A DNA stretch of 64,000 bases from Novosphingopyxis iocasae (GCF_014334095.1 NZ_CP060495.1:2379001-2443000); one strand, 5' to 3'. Shown: positions 54,151-63,303, counted from the first letter of the stretch. Numbers and translations are program-made. Notes: generated by a model from the sequence alone, not told the origin.

Positions 54151-54936
54151 ATGCCCGAGATCTACGTTCAGCGGGACAATCTCGACGAAGCCAATGCGGC
54201 TTTTGCACAGGCTCCGTTACATCGGCCGGTGTTTCTCAACTCCGTTCCAAAGAGCGGCAGCCACCTCTTGCGTAACATCTTGCGAATGTTTGTGCCGGTG
54301 GAACAACAATATTCTGCTGATTTCATCCAGTGGCCAAATCTGCGCCAACATCTGGCTGCGTTCGATCCGGTCAGCCCCATGCTCAGCTGGGGGCATTTGT
54401 TCTTCGCTGACGGCCCGGCCATCGCCACCGCTGAAGCGCGCCGCATTCTGCTCTACAGGGACCCGTATGACTGGGTCCTGGCTCGCGCTCGCTTCATTCT
54501 ATCCGATCAGTTTGAGGGCGATCTCGATCATCTGCGCAGCGACAAGATTACGACCGATGAACTCCTTACGATGATGATTTTCGGTCTTCCGCGCACGCTG
54601 CCGTCGCTCAACGACATCTACGAACTCAACGCCGCAGCGTGGCTGGGAACGAACTGCTTCGTTGTGACCTATGAAAAACTGGTCCATCACTTGGCCGATC
54701 TGGGGCATGCCGAGGCAAAACTGTTCTTTTCGTCGCTTCTGGACGCTTGTGGCATCTCCCTGCCGGATGACTGGCGCGAACGGGTAAGGTTGGGCGCCGA
54801 TCGTAAGGAAAGCGCCACCGCTCGCGAGCGATTGACGGGACAGATCGAGGATTTGCCGGAACGTCTTGGTGATCGCCACCGGGCGCTTGTCGATTATCAG
54901 GCACCGGGCCTCCGCGCTATCCTGGGTTATGAATGA
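54151..54936 (+). CDS. Sulfotransferase domain protein
   Basis: A 261-residue cytosolic sulfotransferase using the sulfate donor PAPS. The 5'-phosphosulfate loop is NSVPKSGSHLLRNIL near residue 30-44 and the 3'-phosphate site is LLYRDPYDWVLARARF near 97-112. Both are well preserved. It has no signal peptide. An AAGGAG ribosome-binding site lies seven bases before the ATG. The stop lies 10 bp before the TPR-sulfotransferase gene. The acceptor is unknown; sphingoid, polysaccharide and peptide acceptors occur in the superfamily. Confidence 0.88.
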   Translation: MPEIYVQRDNLDEANAAFAQAPLHRPVFLNSVPKSGSHLLRNILRMFVPVEQQYSADFIQWPNLRQHLAAFDPVSPMLSWGHLFFADGPAIATAEARRILLYRDPYDWVLARARFILSDQFEGDLDHLRSDKITTDELLTMMIFGLPRTLPSLNDIYELNAAAWLGTNCFVVTYEKLVHHLADLGHAEAKLFFSSLLDACGISLPDDWRERVRLGADRKESATARERLTGQIEDLPERLGDRHRALVDYQAPGLRAILGYE

Positions 54937-54946
54937 GGGGCGAGCG

Positions 54947-56539
54947 ATGACGGGCCGACGAGCGGGAACGATTACCGCATATCCCGAGCTTTCTCGGATC
55001 GACGCGCTGATTGAGAAGAATGCTTTCGATGCAGCGGCGAAAGCGCTCATCGGCTTCATGCGCGATCATCCTGAGCACCCCCAGGCGTACGCACGACTGG
55101 GTCATGTCGCCAACAGGCTGGGTGCGTTGGGGCAGGCCAGCCATTTCCTGCGCAAGGCTATCGCTGGCGGGGTGCGGGAGTTCGAAGTCAGGCGCGAGCT
55201 CGCATCGGTGCTGCACCAGCAGGACAGGCCGGAAGCGGCGATCCCGATGTTCGAGGCACTTTTGCAGGAGCGCGAGGATCCAACGCTTCGCGGGATTCAT
55301 GCCGGTTTGCTCGAGAAGATCGGGCGCTACCAAGAATCGCGGGAAATCTTCGCGAAACTTGCGCATGACAATCCAACCAATCTGGCAATCTGGATAAGCT
55401 ACGGCCACAGTCTGCGTGCCGGCGGACAAGTCGATCAGGCGATCGCGGCCTATCGTCATGTGATTGCAGCTGATGATGGTTTGGGCGATGCTTGGTGGGG
55501 GCTGGCCAGCATCAAGCGAGTGACGTTGGACGATGATGACATTGCGCGAATGCGCGATGCTCTGGCTATCGCGGTCGATGTCGGTAACGAAGCTCCGCTG
55601 CATTTCGCTCTCGCTAAGGCGCTGCATGACCGCGGCGATTTTGCATCTGCGTTCGAGCATTATGGTGAAGGCAACCGGTTGCGGGCAGAAAGACTGCAAT
55701 ATCAGGCCGACGAGCTGAGCGAGGAAATTGACGAAATTGAAAATCTGGTGAGCGAGGACTTTCTCGCGCGCTTCCCGATCGAACCGATCTCAGACGACCG
55801 CCCTATATTCATCATTTCGCTACCGCGATCGGGTTCTACCTTGCTTGAACAGATGCTGGGAAGCCATTCGCGCATCGAGCCGCTTGGTGAGTTGCCCTAT
55901 GCCCCCGCAATCCTGCGCAGCTTCATGGAAGGCGTTACGCGTCGCGGAAAAATAAGCGTGCCCCGTGCGATCTCCGGCCTATCTGACGATCAGGCAAAGG
56001 CGATGGGCCAAGATTATTTGAGGCGGGCCAAACTGCATCGCAAGACAGGCAATCCCTTCTTTATCGACAAGCTGCCGCACAACTGGAGCAACGTTCTCTT
56101 CATCCGGCGTATTCTGCCGCAAGCGCGTTTTATCGATATCCGCCGGCCGGCAATGGACTGTTGCTTCTCCAACTATAGCCAGTCCTTCACCAGCGCTCAT
56201 GCCTCGTCCTTCACATTGCGCGATGTCGCGCGCAGCTACAAAGATAATGTGCGCCTGATGCAGCACTTCGACCGCGTGGCACCCGGCCTGATTGCGCATG
56301 TGGATTACCGTGCCTTAGTATCTGAACCACGCGACCAGATAGAGCGGACGCTGGCTTATCTGGGACTGAAATGGGAGGACGCAGTTCTGGAATTTCACAA
56401 GCTCGACCGCGTCGTTCGAACCCCCAGCAGCGAACAGGTTCGCCGACCGCTCAACGCAGATGGTGTCGCCGTCTGGAAACCTTATGCCCAATGGTTGGGT
56501 CCGCTCCGAGAAGAACTGGGGCCACTGGCAGACATATGA
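54947..56539 (+). CDS. TPR-repeat sulfotransferase
   Basis: A 530-residue protein. Residues about 10-250 form TPR repeats (PQAYARLGHVANRLG, AIWISYGHSLRAGG, DAWWGLASIKR, HFALAKALHDRGD). The C-terminal 240 residues are a sulfotransferase with PAPS loop SLPRSGSTLLEQML near residue 292 and the 3'-phosphate site ARFIDIRRPAMDCCFSNYS. This two-part layout is the bacterial TPR-sulfotransferase family, related to protein-tyrosine sulfotransferases; the TPR part probably binds the acceptor. The ATG at 54947 has GAGGGG six bases before it and is preferred to 54929. It is co-transcribed with the preceding sulfotransferase. Confidence 0.9.
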   Translation: MTGRRAGTITAYPELSRIDALIEKNAFDAAAKALIGFMRDHPEHPQAYARLGHVANRLGALGQASHFLRKAIAGGVREFEVRRELASVLHQQDRPEAAIPMFEALLQEREDPTLRGIHAGLLEKIGRYQESREIFAKLAHDNPTNLAIWISYGHSLRAGGQVDQAIAAYRHVIAADDGLGDAWWGLASIKRVTLDDDDIARMRDALAIAVDVGNEAPLHFALAKALHDRGDFASAFEHYGEGNRLRAERLQYQADELSEEIDEIENLVSEDFLARFPIEPISDDRPIFIISLPRSGSTLLEQMLGSHSRIEPLGELPYAPAILRSFMEGVTRRGKISVPRAISGLSDDQAKAMGQDYLRRAKLHRKTGNPFFIDKLPHNWSNVLFIRRILPQARFIDIRRPAMDCCFSNYSQSFTSAHASSFTLRDVARSYKDNVRLMQHFDRVAPGLIAHVDYRALVSEPRDQIERTLAYLGLKWEDAVLEFHKLDRVVRTPSSEQVRRPLNADGVAVWKPYAQWLGPLREELGPLADI

Positions 56540-56706
56540 GCTGAGCGAGAAGTGACAAAATTGCCTGACCTTGAAGTTTGCCCTGCCAAACGAACGACTG
56601 TCGGAGCTGTGAGCGAATTATGGATCGGCTGAGGTCACCACTTGTGATGAGATAAACGATCAGGTGAAGTCCGTTGTCCATTCGTGACAGCGGCGATCGG
56701 TTGCAA

Positions 56707-58167
56707 CTATCGCAAACTGATCCGTGCCGTGCCTTCGATGCGCGTTGGCAGAAACAGACCTTGGCCGGTTGCAGATATCGTGCCGGTCTGGACGCTGTCG
56801 ATATCGGCCCGGATGGTGAACTGGCCCTCGCGTTTTGCGGCGATGGCGCGCTCCACTTTTTTCAGCAGATCGTTGAAATCGTCTTGGAAGTTCTGTTCCA
56901 GCGATGACGCGATGAGTTCCGTAATGCCCGGCGCATTGGCGAGATCGAGGATAAGGTCTCCGCCGGTGACGTCGGTGGTTCCGCTGATCGACAGATCCTG
57001 GAACCGGACAACGCGCGAATTCTGTTTGTTCATCGGTTTGGCCGTGAGCCAGACCGTGCCTTTCGCGATCTCTCCACGCTTGCCCTGCGGATGGGCGGCA
57101 AAATTGACCCCCACGGCCATTCGCCCGTTTTTCGTGCCGTAGATCGTGACGCGTTTGAAGCTTGCGATAACCGGGCCGATACCAGGCACAGCGATCGGTT
57201 GCGCGGCGCGCTTGGTCAGCGCTTTCATCAGAACCGGTTCCAGTTCCTTGTAACTGGCCACCACCGGGATCACAAAGGCGACCCTTCCGGCCTTGTTCTG
57301 CATCGGCGTCATGGATGGCAACGGCGTGGGTTCAGGTGCATCCGGCTTATTGCCCACGAAGCTTTCGGTGACGGCTTCCATGCCCAGGCGCAGGCGCATC
57401 GTGCGGCCATCAACATCATAGCCGCCATAATGCAGCGCCGTCGGCTTGACGCGCAGCCAAACCGGCGGATTCTCTCTGTTCAGGGACAGGACGGTAAAGG
57501 CAGACGCCCAGCCTTCCTGAACCTTCTGGCGGATACCGAGCTTTTTAAGTTCCTTCGGTAAATCGCGCTCCAGCCGGGCGATTACCGGCTTCAGCTTGGC
57601 ATCGGCCTGGCTGGTGAAATCGATGCGCTGACCCAGAATTTCGGCATGGGGCGCATTGGTCCAGTCATATTTCAGATCGACCGTGCCGTGCGGCGTCCAG
57701 TTCTTGTCCAGATCCAGGTGGATCACCGCATGCGCCATCGCATCCGCGGTTGCCGTCTCCTGCGCGATAATCCCGCCGATATTCTCTGCGTGGAGAACCG
57801 CATGGAGGGGAATTGCGGCACGGATGGTCTGTCCCGATCCAGAAAGCCGCAACTTCCCGCGCGTGACCGTTCCGACAATGCGGCACTTGATGCGAGGGGT
57901 CTTGACCGTCGCAATGCCCAGATCGATGCCCTTGGATGCGACGCAGGTCTGCCCGGGCTTGTCGATCGACCAGAGTTTGCGCGGAATATCGCGCTCTAGT
58001 GCCGCGGCCAGCGAATCGAGCTTGGCGGTTACCGGAACGGCGATCTGCGAAGGGGCGGACTTGACGGTGATCGGTGTGGTTACCCGCGGCGGCGCTTCGT
58101 TCTTGGGCGATCCGCTGCACGCGGCGAGCAACGATAGCGAGGCGAGGGCTGGAAGGGTAACGCGCAC
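56707..58167 (-). CDS. DUF4403 family lipoprotein
   Basis: A 486-residue protein with a lipoprotein signal ending SLLAAC. It starts with GTG at 58167, chosen because a GGAG ribosome-binding site lies nine bases before it and the lipobox follows. The rest is a DUF4403 fold (lipid-binding SMP/BPI-like beta-alpha layout), with repeated strands such as LRVKPTALHYGG and NGRMAVGVNFAAHPQG. The function is unknown; the fold suggests envelope lipid handling, which is inference. It is downstream of dedA on the same strand. Confidence 0.82.
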   Translation of the reverse strand: MRVTLPALASLSLLAACSGSPKNEAPPRVTTPITVKSAPSQIAVPVTAKLDSLAAALERDIPRKLWSIDKPGQTCVASKGIDLGIATVKTPRIKCRIVGTVTRGKLRLSGSGQTIRAAIPLHAVLHAENIGGIIAQETATADAMAHAVIHLDLDKNWTPHGTVDLKYDWTNAPHAEILGQRIDFTSQADAKLKPVIARLERDLPKELKKLGIRQKVQEGWASAFTVLSLNRENPPVWLRVKPTALHYGGYDVDGRTMRLRLGMEAVTESFVGNKPDAPEPTPLPSMTPMQNKAGRVAFVIPVVASYKELEPVLMKALTKRAAQPIAVPGIGPVIASFKRVTIYGTKNGRMAVGVNFAAHPQGKRGEIAKGTVWLTAKPMNKQNSRVVRFQDLSISGTTDVTGGDLILDLANAPGITELIASSLEQNFQDDFNDLLKKVERAIAAKREGQFTIRADIDSVQTGTISATGQGLFLPTRIEGTARISLR

Positions 58168-58315
58168 AGGACAGGCTCCGAAAATATTTAGCCGCAAACG
58201 GATGAAAACCCGTTTGTTTTCCCGGGCGCGACGCTGGGATGTCCTTTTCATCTCTGGAGGATGGCCGGTTCGCAGAGAAGCCCTGTCGGCGGCGATTGCC
58301 ATAGGGCGGCCGCGC

Positions 58316-58912
58316 TCAATCGGCGCGCCAGCGCATTACCCGGTAGAGATAAGCCAGAACGATTATGCCGACGATGACGTTGGAGACGGGATTGATCCAG
58401 GTCTGGACCAGTTCATAGCGGTCTCCCAGCATATAGCCTCCAAAGGTGAGCAACGCGGTCCATCCCACGGTGCCGATGGTGGAGTAGATGAGAAACCGGC
58501 CAAGCGACATTTCGAAAATTCCGGCCGGGACCGAAATGAGAGTGCGGACCGCGGGGACGAGACGACCCAACAGAACCGCCTTCTCGTTATGCTTGTCGAA
58601 CCAGCGGTTGACCCGTTCGACCTCGCTGGCGCTCAAGGTGAGCAGCCTTCCGTGACGGCTGGCAAACCGTTTGAGCCGATCCTCACCGATCCAGCGCCCG
58701 ATGACATACCAGAAGAGTGCGCCTGCCACTGAACCGATGCTGCCTGACAGGATGACCAGATAGACGTTCATGTCACCGCGCGCCGCATCGAAGCCGGCGA
58801 GCGGCATGATGAGTTCGGACGGGATCGGCGGGAAAACATTTTCCAGCAGCATCAACAGTGCAATGCCGACATAGCCGAGCTGATCGAGGAGATGCGTAAT
58901 CCATTCGAACAT
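58316..58912 (-). CDS. DedA family membrane protein
   Basis: A 198-residue polytopic protein of the DedA/VTT family, thought to flip phosphatidylethanolamine or undecaprenyl phosphate across the membrane with proton coupling. Seen are the ENVFPPIPSELIMPLAG motif with the conserved Glu and Pro, the GRLVPAVRTLISVPAGIFEM motif with the key Arg residues, and WTALLTFGGYMLG. The length is usual. It precedes the DUF4403 gene by about 150 bp. Confidence 0.92.
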   Translation of the reverse strand: MFEWITHLLDQLGYVGIALLMLLENVFPPIPSELIMPLAGFDAARGDMNVYLVILSGSIGSVAGALFWYVIGRWIGEDRLKRFASRHGRLLTLSASEVERVNRWFDKHNEKAVLLGRLVPAVRTLISVPAGIFEMSLGRFLIYSTIGTVGWTALLTFGGYMLGDRYELVQTWINPVSNVIVGIIVLAYLYRVMRWRAD

Positions 58913-59203
58913 CGCTCTTTTCCCTTTGGAGCTGCAGGCCGGGCCCAGTGGATTGAAATGTTCGGGCGCGATGAACGATCCGTCTGGTCACGCCTGGCAG
59001 CGCCGAATACGGCGCGCGCAAATTGCTCCCTCAACATTTCGAGCAAGGCCATGCGCCTCGGTTCTGATCGCCATTCTGTCGAGTTGGTAACATTTTTACG
59101 ACAGCTCAAGCTCGATCTGTTCAGACCATATTGCCAAGTCACAAAATCGTAACTAGCAGTTAACCAGGTTTCGACCGTTGCCCGCGAAACCTGAGTTTGT
59201 GAG
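58913..59203. other. Intergenic region upstream of the protease pair
   Basis: About 290 bp between the divergent dedA and the exported protein gene. No gene, tRNA or clear hairpin is seen. The stretch is more AT-rich near 59085-59160, so the promoter of the protease pair is likely there. Confidence 0.4.
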
Positions 59204-59770
59204 GTGCGTATCTTTGCCACTTTCCACAAAGTTGCCACAAGCATTGGCCTCGGCGCTTTTGCCGCGTTTGTCGTTGCTTGCGCCCCGGCCGGTCACGCGG
59301 CCCAGAATGCCGCTGCCGTTGAGCGTCCGTCTGACCGCGCGTTCATGAGCGTGCCGCAGGCCTATAAGGATATCAAGCGGTTACAGGTGCTTTGCCTGGT
59401 TCAGACCGGCGGTGCCGTGGCTTCCGATGCCGATCGCGCCCGGCTCTGCGAGACGGTTGTCCGTCTGGCGGGTGCTGGGACGCATACTCCGGTCAGTGCC
59501 ATTTCCCTTGGCGATCCTAGTGTCGTGGCACCAGGCCGTCTTACAATTCTGGTGCATGCAGCGGTTTCGGGGACAGGTTTCAATCGCCGCGTCATTCTCA
59601 CGATGAGGCCGTATCGGCCCGCAGTTGCTGGATCGGACGTTCTGTTTGGCGCGATGCCGCGCCTTGCCGAATTAGCGGACGATTCTTCACTCGATGCGGC
59701 GGTCAGCGCGTCGCTCGATGAAATTTTACCCTGGCGAGTAAGGAATTCAGGGGCTCGCCGGATCGATTAA
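59204..59770 (+). CDS. Exported protein of unknown function next to the RTX protease
   Basis: A 188-residue protein starting with GTG. It has an N-terminal hydrophobic signal (IGLGAFAAFVVACAPAG) that looks like a lipoprotein signal with Cys at about 26. The mature part has two further Cys (VLCLVQ and ARLCETV) and no family I recognise. The gene ends 29 bp before the M10 protease start and is probably in the same transcript. Proteins of this size beside serralysins include periplasmic inhibitors, but no inhibitor motif is seen. Confidence 0.68.
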   Translation: MRIFATFHKVATSIGLGAFAAFVVACAPAGHAAQNAAAVERPSDRAFMSVPQAYKDIKRLQVLCLVQTGGAVASDADRARLCETVVRLAGAGTHTPVSAISLGDPSVVAPGRLTILVHAAVSGTGFNRRVILTMRPYRPAVAGSDVLFGAMPRLAELADDSSLDAAVSASLDEILPWRVRNSGARRID

Positions 59771-59799
59771 TCTGTTGTCTTAATGGAGGGAATGCACGG

Positions 59800-61884
59800 A
59801 TGTCGGATAATATCTCAAGCAGCTCACAGGGCTTGCTCTTGCACGAAGGGGACGGGCCGGCCTTCGATCCGGATGTGTTGGAGCCGCATATCAATCCTTC
59901 CGATGCCGTGGATGCGTCGGTGGACTATCTCGCAGGTACCACAGCTGCCAATGGCAAGCCGATCTGGTCGGTTCAGGAAATTGCCGCGCATCTTAACCGT
60001 TCGGGGGCCAGCTGGACGGGCGGCCCCGACCCCGCTCCGCAGCGCGGCGACGACGATCCGACGACAATTAATTTCGGTTTCTTCGAAAACCAGGGTGAGC
60101 TGTTCGAAAATGGCTATGTCTATTTCGTCGGCAACAACGGTTACGGCCTGAGCGAATATTTCAATTTCGCTTCGTTCAGCGAGGCCCAGCGCGCCGCCAC
60201 CCGCGAATCGATCCAGAGCTGGGACGATGTCATTAGCCTATCGTTTCACGAGACGGCGGCCGGCGACGCCGATATCAACTTCGGTAATCTGGCAAATGCG
60301 CCCACCACGCAGGCCTATGCCCGGCTCCCCTTTGGCACGCTTTCCAGCAATGCCGCGGTCAACGCGCAGGTGCAGCCGATCGCGGGAGATGTCTGGATCT
60401 CGGCCAGCCAGGCGAGTAATTTCTGGCTCGATGAGGGAGGTTATGGTCTCCAGACTCTGACGCATGAGATCGGTCACGCACTGGGTTTGTCGCATCCTGG
60501 TGGTTATAATGCGGCGCCTGGCGTTTCGATCACCTATAATGCGAACGCTGAATATTATCAGGACGTACGCGCTTACACGGTGATGTCGTACTTCAACGCG
60601 AGTTCGGTTGGCATCCGCCATTTCGATTTTCATGTATCGACACTGGCCTATGCAGGCGTGCCTTTGATCCATGACATCGCAGCCGCTCAGGCGATCTATG
60701 GGGCGGATATGACGACCCGCACCGGGGACACCACCTACGGCTTCAACAGCAATGCTGGCCGCGATGCGTTCGATTTCGATCTGACTCCTGCACCTGTCAT
60801 GGCAATTTGGGACGCCGGAGGCATCGATACGCTCGATGCTTCGGGCTACGCCACCAATCAGATTATCGATTTGCGCGAAGGCGCACTGTCGAGCATCGGC
60901 GGAGTAACCTTTGAAACCGCGCCATCGTTCGAAGAGGTCAATGCCAATCGTGCCGCCGTCGGACTTCCGCCAGTAAGCCAAGCAACCTATGATGCGAACA
61001 TGGCTGCGCTGGAGGCCAATCCGGCAGTGGGCGCGCTTACCGACAATGTCGGCATCGCTTATGGCGCGGTGATCGAAAACGGTATCGGCGGCAGCGGCCA
61101 CGATCTGCTGGTTGGCAACAAGGCGTCGAACGTGCTGATCGGCAACGATGGCGACGATACCTTCGTCGGCGGCGATTCGGTCGACTTCTTCACCGGCGGT
61201 GCTGGCAAGGATACGTTCTTTGCCGAAATCAACGCCACGAAGGTAGCTGCCAAGTCGGGATCGATTTCGGTCGATGTCATCACCGATTTCGAAACCGGCA
61301 TCGACATGATCGATCTTGGGCTGATTGATGCGAACACCTCTATCGATGGTCAGCAAGGCTTCGTCTTGGTCAAGAATTCCACCGGAGAGGCCGGTCAGCT
61401 CTGGACGAAGACTTTCGGCAATATCAATGCTGCTGAAAAGTCGCTTGGTATCGATATTCCGGGCCTGAGCGGTCCTAATGTCAATCTTGGCAAGGTCACC
61501 GTGGTATTCGGTGACGTGGACGGTGGCGGTGCGGATTTCGCATTCTTCCTAATTGGTACGTCCAAGGTTTCGGCAGCCGATTTCGTCAATCTTGCCGGAG
61601 ACGCCGCTGACGGCGGCACGATTTCTGCGGCGCTCGCCAATGTGCTGGCCTCCAGCGGCGGCGTATCCGGTCTTGCTGCTGCGGCGTCGGCGCAGTCTCC
61701 CCTGTTTGCTGAACAGGGCATCGACGATTTGCTGGGCAAGATTTTCGATGTTTCGGCAACTACCGGCGATGTGGAGGCTCTCAGCGCAGCCGCCAAGGTG
61801 TCAGGAAACGCCGTTGGTGCCCTGTTCAACGGCGGCCAGAGCTTTGACGATCTCTATCTCACCAACATGGCGATGGCTGCCTGA
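59800..61884 (+). CDS. Serralysin-like M10 metalloprotease with RTX repeats
   Basis: A 694-residue secreted metzincin. The zinc motif is HEIGHALGLSH at residues 222-232, followed by the Met-turn in YTVMSYF. The C-terminal half starts with an M10C beta-roll (FDFDLTP, IDTLDASGYATNQIIDL). RTX nonapeptides follow (GGSGHDLLVG, GNDGDDTFVGG, GGAGKDTFFAE) that bind calcium, and then an extra 190 residues with a DVITDFETGIDMIDL segment. There is no Sec signal, as expected for type I secretion using a C-terminal signal. No type I transporter genes are in the window. The tail is longer than in classical serralysin (about 480 residues). Confidence 0.9.
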   Translation: MSDNISSSSQGLLLHEGDGPAFDPDVLEPHINPSDAVDASVDYLAGTTAANGKPIWSVQEIAAHLNRSGASWTGGPDPAPQRGDDDPTTINFGFFENQGELFENGYVYFVGNNGYGLSEYFNFASFSEAQRAATRESIQSWDDVISLSFHETAAGDADINFGNLANAPTTQAYARLPFGTLSSNAAVNAQVQPIAGDVWISASQASNFWLDEGGYGLQTLTHEIGHALGLSHPGGYNAAPGVSITYNANAEYYQDVRAYTVMSYFNASSVGIRHFDFHVSTLAYAGVPLIHDIAAAQAIYGADMTTRTGDTTYGFNSNAGRDAFDFDLTPAPVMAIWDAGGIDTLDASGYATNQIIDLREGALSSIGGVTFETAPSFEEVNANRAAVGLPPVSQATYDANMAALEANPAVGALTDNVGIAYGAVIENGIGGSGHDLLVGNKASNVLIGNDGDDTFVGGDSVDFFTGGAGKDTFFAEINATKVAAKSGSISVDVITDFETGIDMIDLGLIDANTSIDGQQGFVLVKNSTGEAGQLWTKTFGNINAAEKSLGIDIPGLSGPNVNLGKVTVVFGDVDGGGADFAFFLIGTSKVSAADFVNLAGDAADGGTISAALANVLASSGGVSGLAAAASAQSPLFAEQGIDDLLGKIFDVSATTGDVEALSAAAKVSGNAVGALFNGGQSFDDLYLTNMAMAA

Positions 61885-61908
61885 TCCAAACCATCAGGGA
61901 CACAAAAG

Positions 61909-61940
61909 AGGGCGCGCCAGTCACCTGGCGCGCCCTTATT
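61909..61940 (+). terminator. Rho-independent terminator after the protease gene
   Basis: A 12-bp perfect GC-rich stem (AGGGCGCGCCAG and complement) with a four-base loop, followed by TATTTTGT, 25 bp after the protease stop. Confidence 0.85.
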
Positions 61941-61990
61941 TTGTGCTGAATGATCCCGAAGGTTACGCTCTCGAACTTTTAGATTGGTGC
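61937..61990 (+). pseudogene. Possible C-terminal relic of a VOC/glyoxalase-family gene
   Basis: In the frame starting at 61937, the terminator's right flank reads YFVLNDPEGYALELLDW. DPEG followed by (x)LEL near the end of a protein is the typical closing strand of VOC-superfamily enzymes. No start or body of such a gene is present. It may be a leftover of a gene removed by rearrangement; chance is possible, given the short length. Confidence 0.35.
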
Positions 61991-62007
61991 TTTAACTGCA
62001 CCCGTCA

Positions 62008-63303
62008 TCAGCCGATGAGCTTTACGATTTGCTGCACTGCCAGCACGACGAAGAGAATGGCAGAGCCCGCCAGGGTTATGTTGGCAAGGACGCCATTGCG
62101 CGCTTCAGCGGGCAGTCGCTCCGAATTGTTGAGTATCAGCAGCGTCACCGCCAGAAACGGCATGAACAGCGCGCCGAACGCGCCATAAATGATGACGAGC
62201 AGGAAGGGCCTGTCTGCGAATAGCAGCAGCATCGGCGGGAAAGTGAGCCAGAGGAGGTAGAAGCGATAGGCACCGCTGCCCTCATGCCCGCCCTCGTTGC
62301 GGCCTTTCAGCTGATACCACCAATCGGAAAAAAACAGGCTCATGCCCTGCCAAACGCCGAGGAGCGAGGAGACGGACGTGGCGGCAAAGCCTATGAGGAA
62401 AAGCATTGCGATGGTCCGTCCGAAGCGCTCCTCCAATACGCCGGAGAGGCCGAGCAGGCCCTGATCGCTATCCTGTAGCGCGATGCCGGCGGAATAAAGA
62501 AGCTCCGCGCCGACGACCAGCATCGCGATCACAAAAATGCCCGTGACGATATATGCGACCGAATTGTCGACGCGCATCATCGGCAGCCACGGCGTGCCGC
62601 GCCATCCCTTCGCTTGTGTCCAGTATCCGTAAGCGGCGGTGGTGATTGTGCCGCCGACGCCGCCGATCAGGCCTAGTGTGTAGAAGAGAGAGTCCTCGGG
62701 CAACGAGAACGCCATGCCGCGGGCCAGATCTGGCAGAGAGGGGGCAACCAGTATGGCAAGGCCAACCATGATGACAAACATCGTGCCGACCAGCGCTTTC
62801 ATCACCACTTCGAATGTCTCGTAATTGTTGAACCAGACGAACACGAAACCGAAGATGCCGGCAATAATTGCCCATGCGCGTAGCGATAGACCTGGGAAGA
62901 GCGCGGTAAGGGGCAGCGCCGTCGCGCTCATCGCGGTGGCGCCGTAGATGAAGCCCCAGATAATGACGTAGATGCCGAAATACCAGCTGGTCCATCGGCC
63001 GAGCGATCGCCAGCCGGCCAAGATGGTGGAGCCGGTAGCGAGATGATAGCGGGCCGAACCTTCGGACAAGGCAATCTTGACGATGCAGCCGACCACCGCG
63101 GCCCAGAGCAGCGCATAGCCGAACCGCGATCCGGCGATCAGCGTGGCGACGAGATCGCCTGCGCCCACCCCCGTCGCCGCCACGACGATACCGGGGCCCA
63201 GATGCCGCCACATCTTTGAACGTGGCGGCGGGGCCTGCCGGGCATCGGGGCCCTCGGCATCGGCGGCGCGATCGTCCTCCGCCTTCTTGTGGGTGTCCTG
63301 CAT
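62008..63303 (-). CDS. Divergent Nramp-family divalent metal transporter
   Basis: A 431-residue inner-membrane protein with about 11 membrane helices in the LeuT/Nramp arrangement, after a charged 30-residue tail. The first helix has GVGAGDLVA where classical Nramp has DPGN, and helix 6 has GGVGGTITTAAY where the metal-binding Met lies in MPHN-type transporters. The known metal-binding residues are thus changed, so the substrate may differ from Mn2+ or Fe2+ (Mg2+ or another solute). The family call is from fold, the GPGIVVAATG block and size. Confidence 0.82.
   Translation of the reverse strand: MQDTHKKAEDDRAADAEGPDARQAPPPRSKMWRHLGPGIVVAATGVGAGDLVATLIAGSRFGYALLWAAVVGCIVKIALSEGSARYHLATGSTILAGWRSLGRWTSWYFGIYVIIWGFIYGATAMSATALPLTALFPGLSLRAWAIIAGIFGFVFVWFNNYETFEVVMKALVGTMFVIMVGLAILVAPSLPDLARGMAFSLPEDSLFYTLGLIGGVGGTITTAAYGYWTQAKGWRGTPWLPMMRVDNSVAYIVTGIFVIAMLVVGAELLYSAGIALQDSDQGLLGLSGVLEERFGRTIAMLFLIGFAATSVSSLLGVWQGMSLFFSDWWYQLKGRNEGGHEGSGAYRFYLLWLTFPPMLLLFADRPFLLVIIYGAFGALFMPFLAVTLLILNNSERLPAEARNGVLANITLAGSAILFVVLAVQQIVKLIG

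Noticed and set aside
50548-56539. A lasso-peptide cluster, suggested by the TonB receptor plus S9 peptidase
   Set aside because: No precursor peptide, transglutaminase-like or asparagine-synthetase-like gene is present, and the peptidase is oligopeptidase B-like rather than an isopeptidase.
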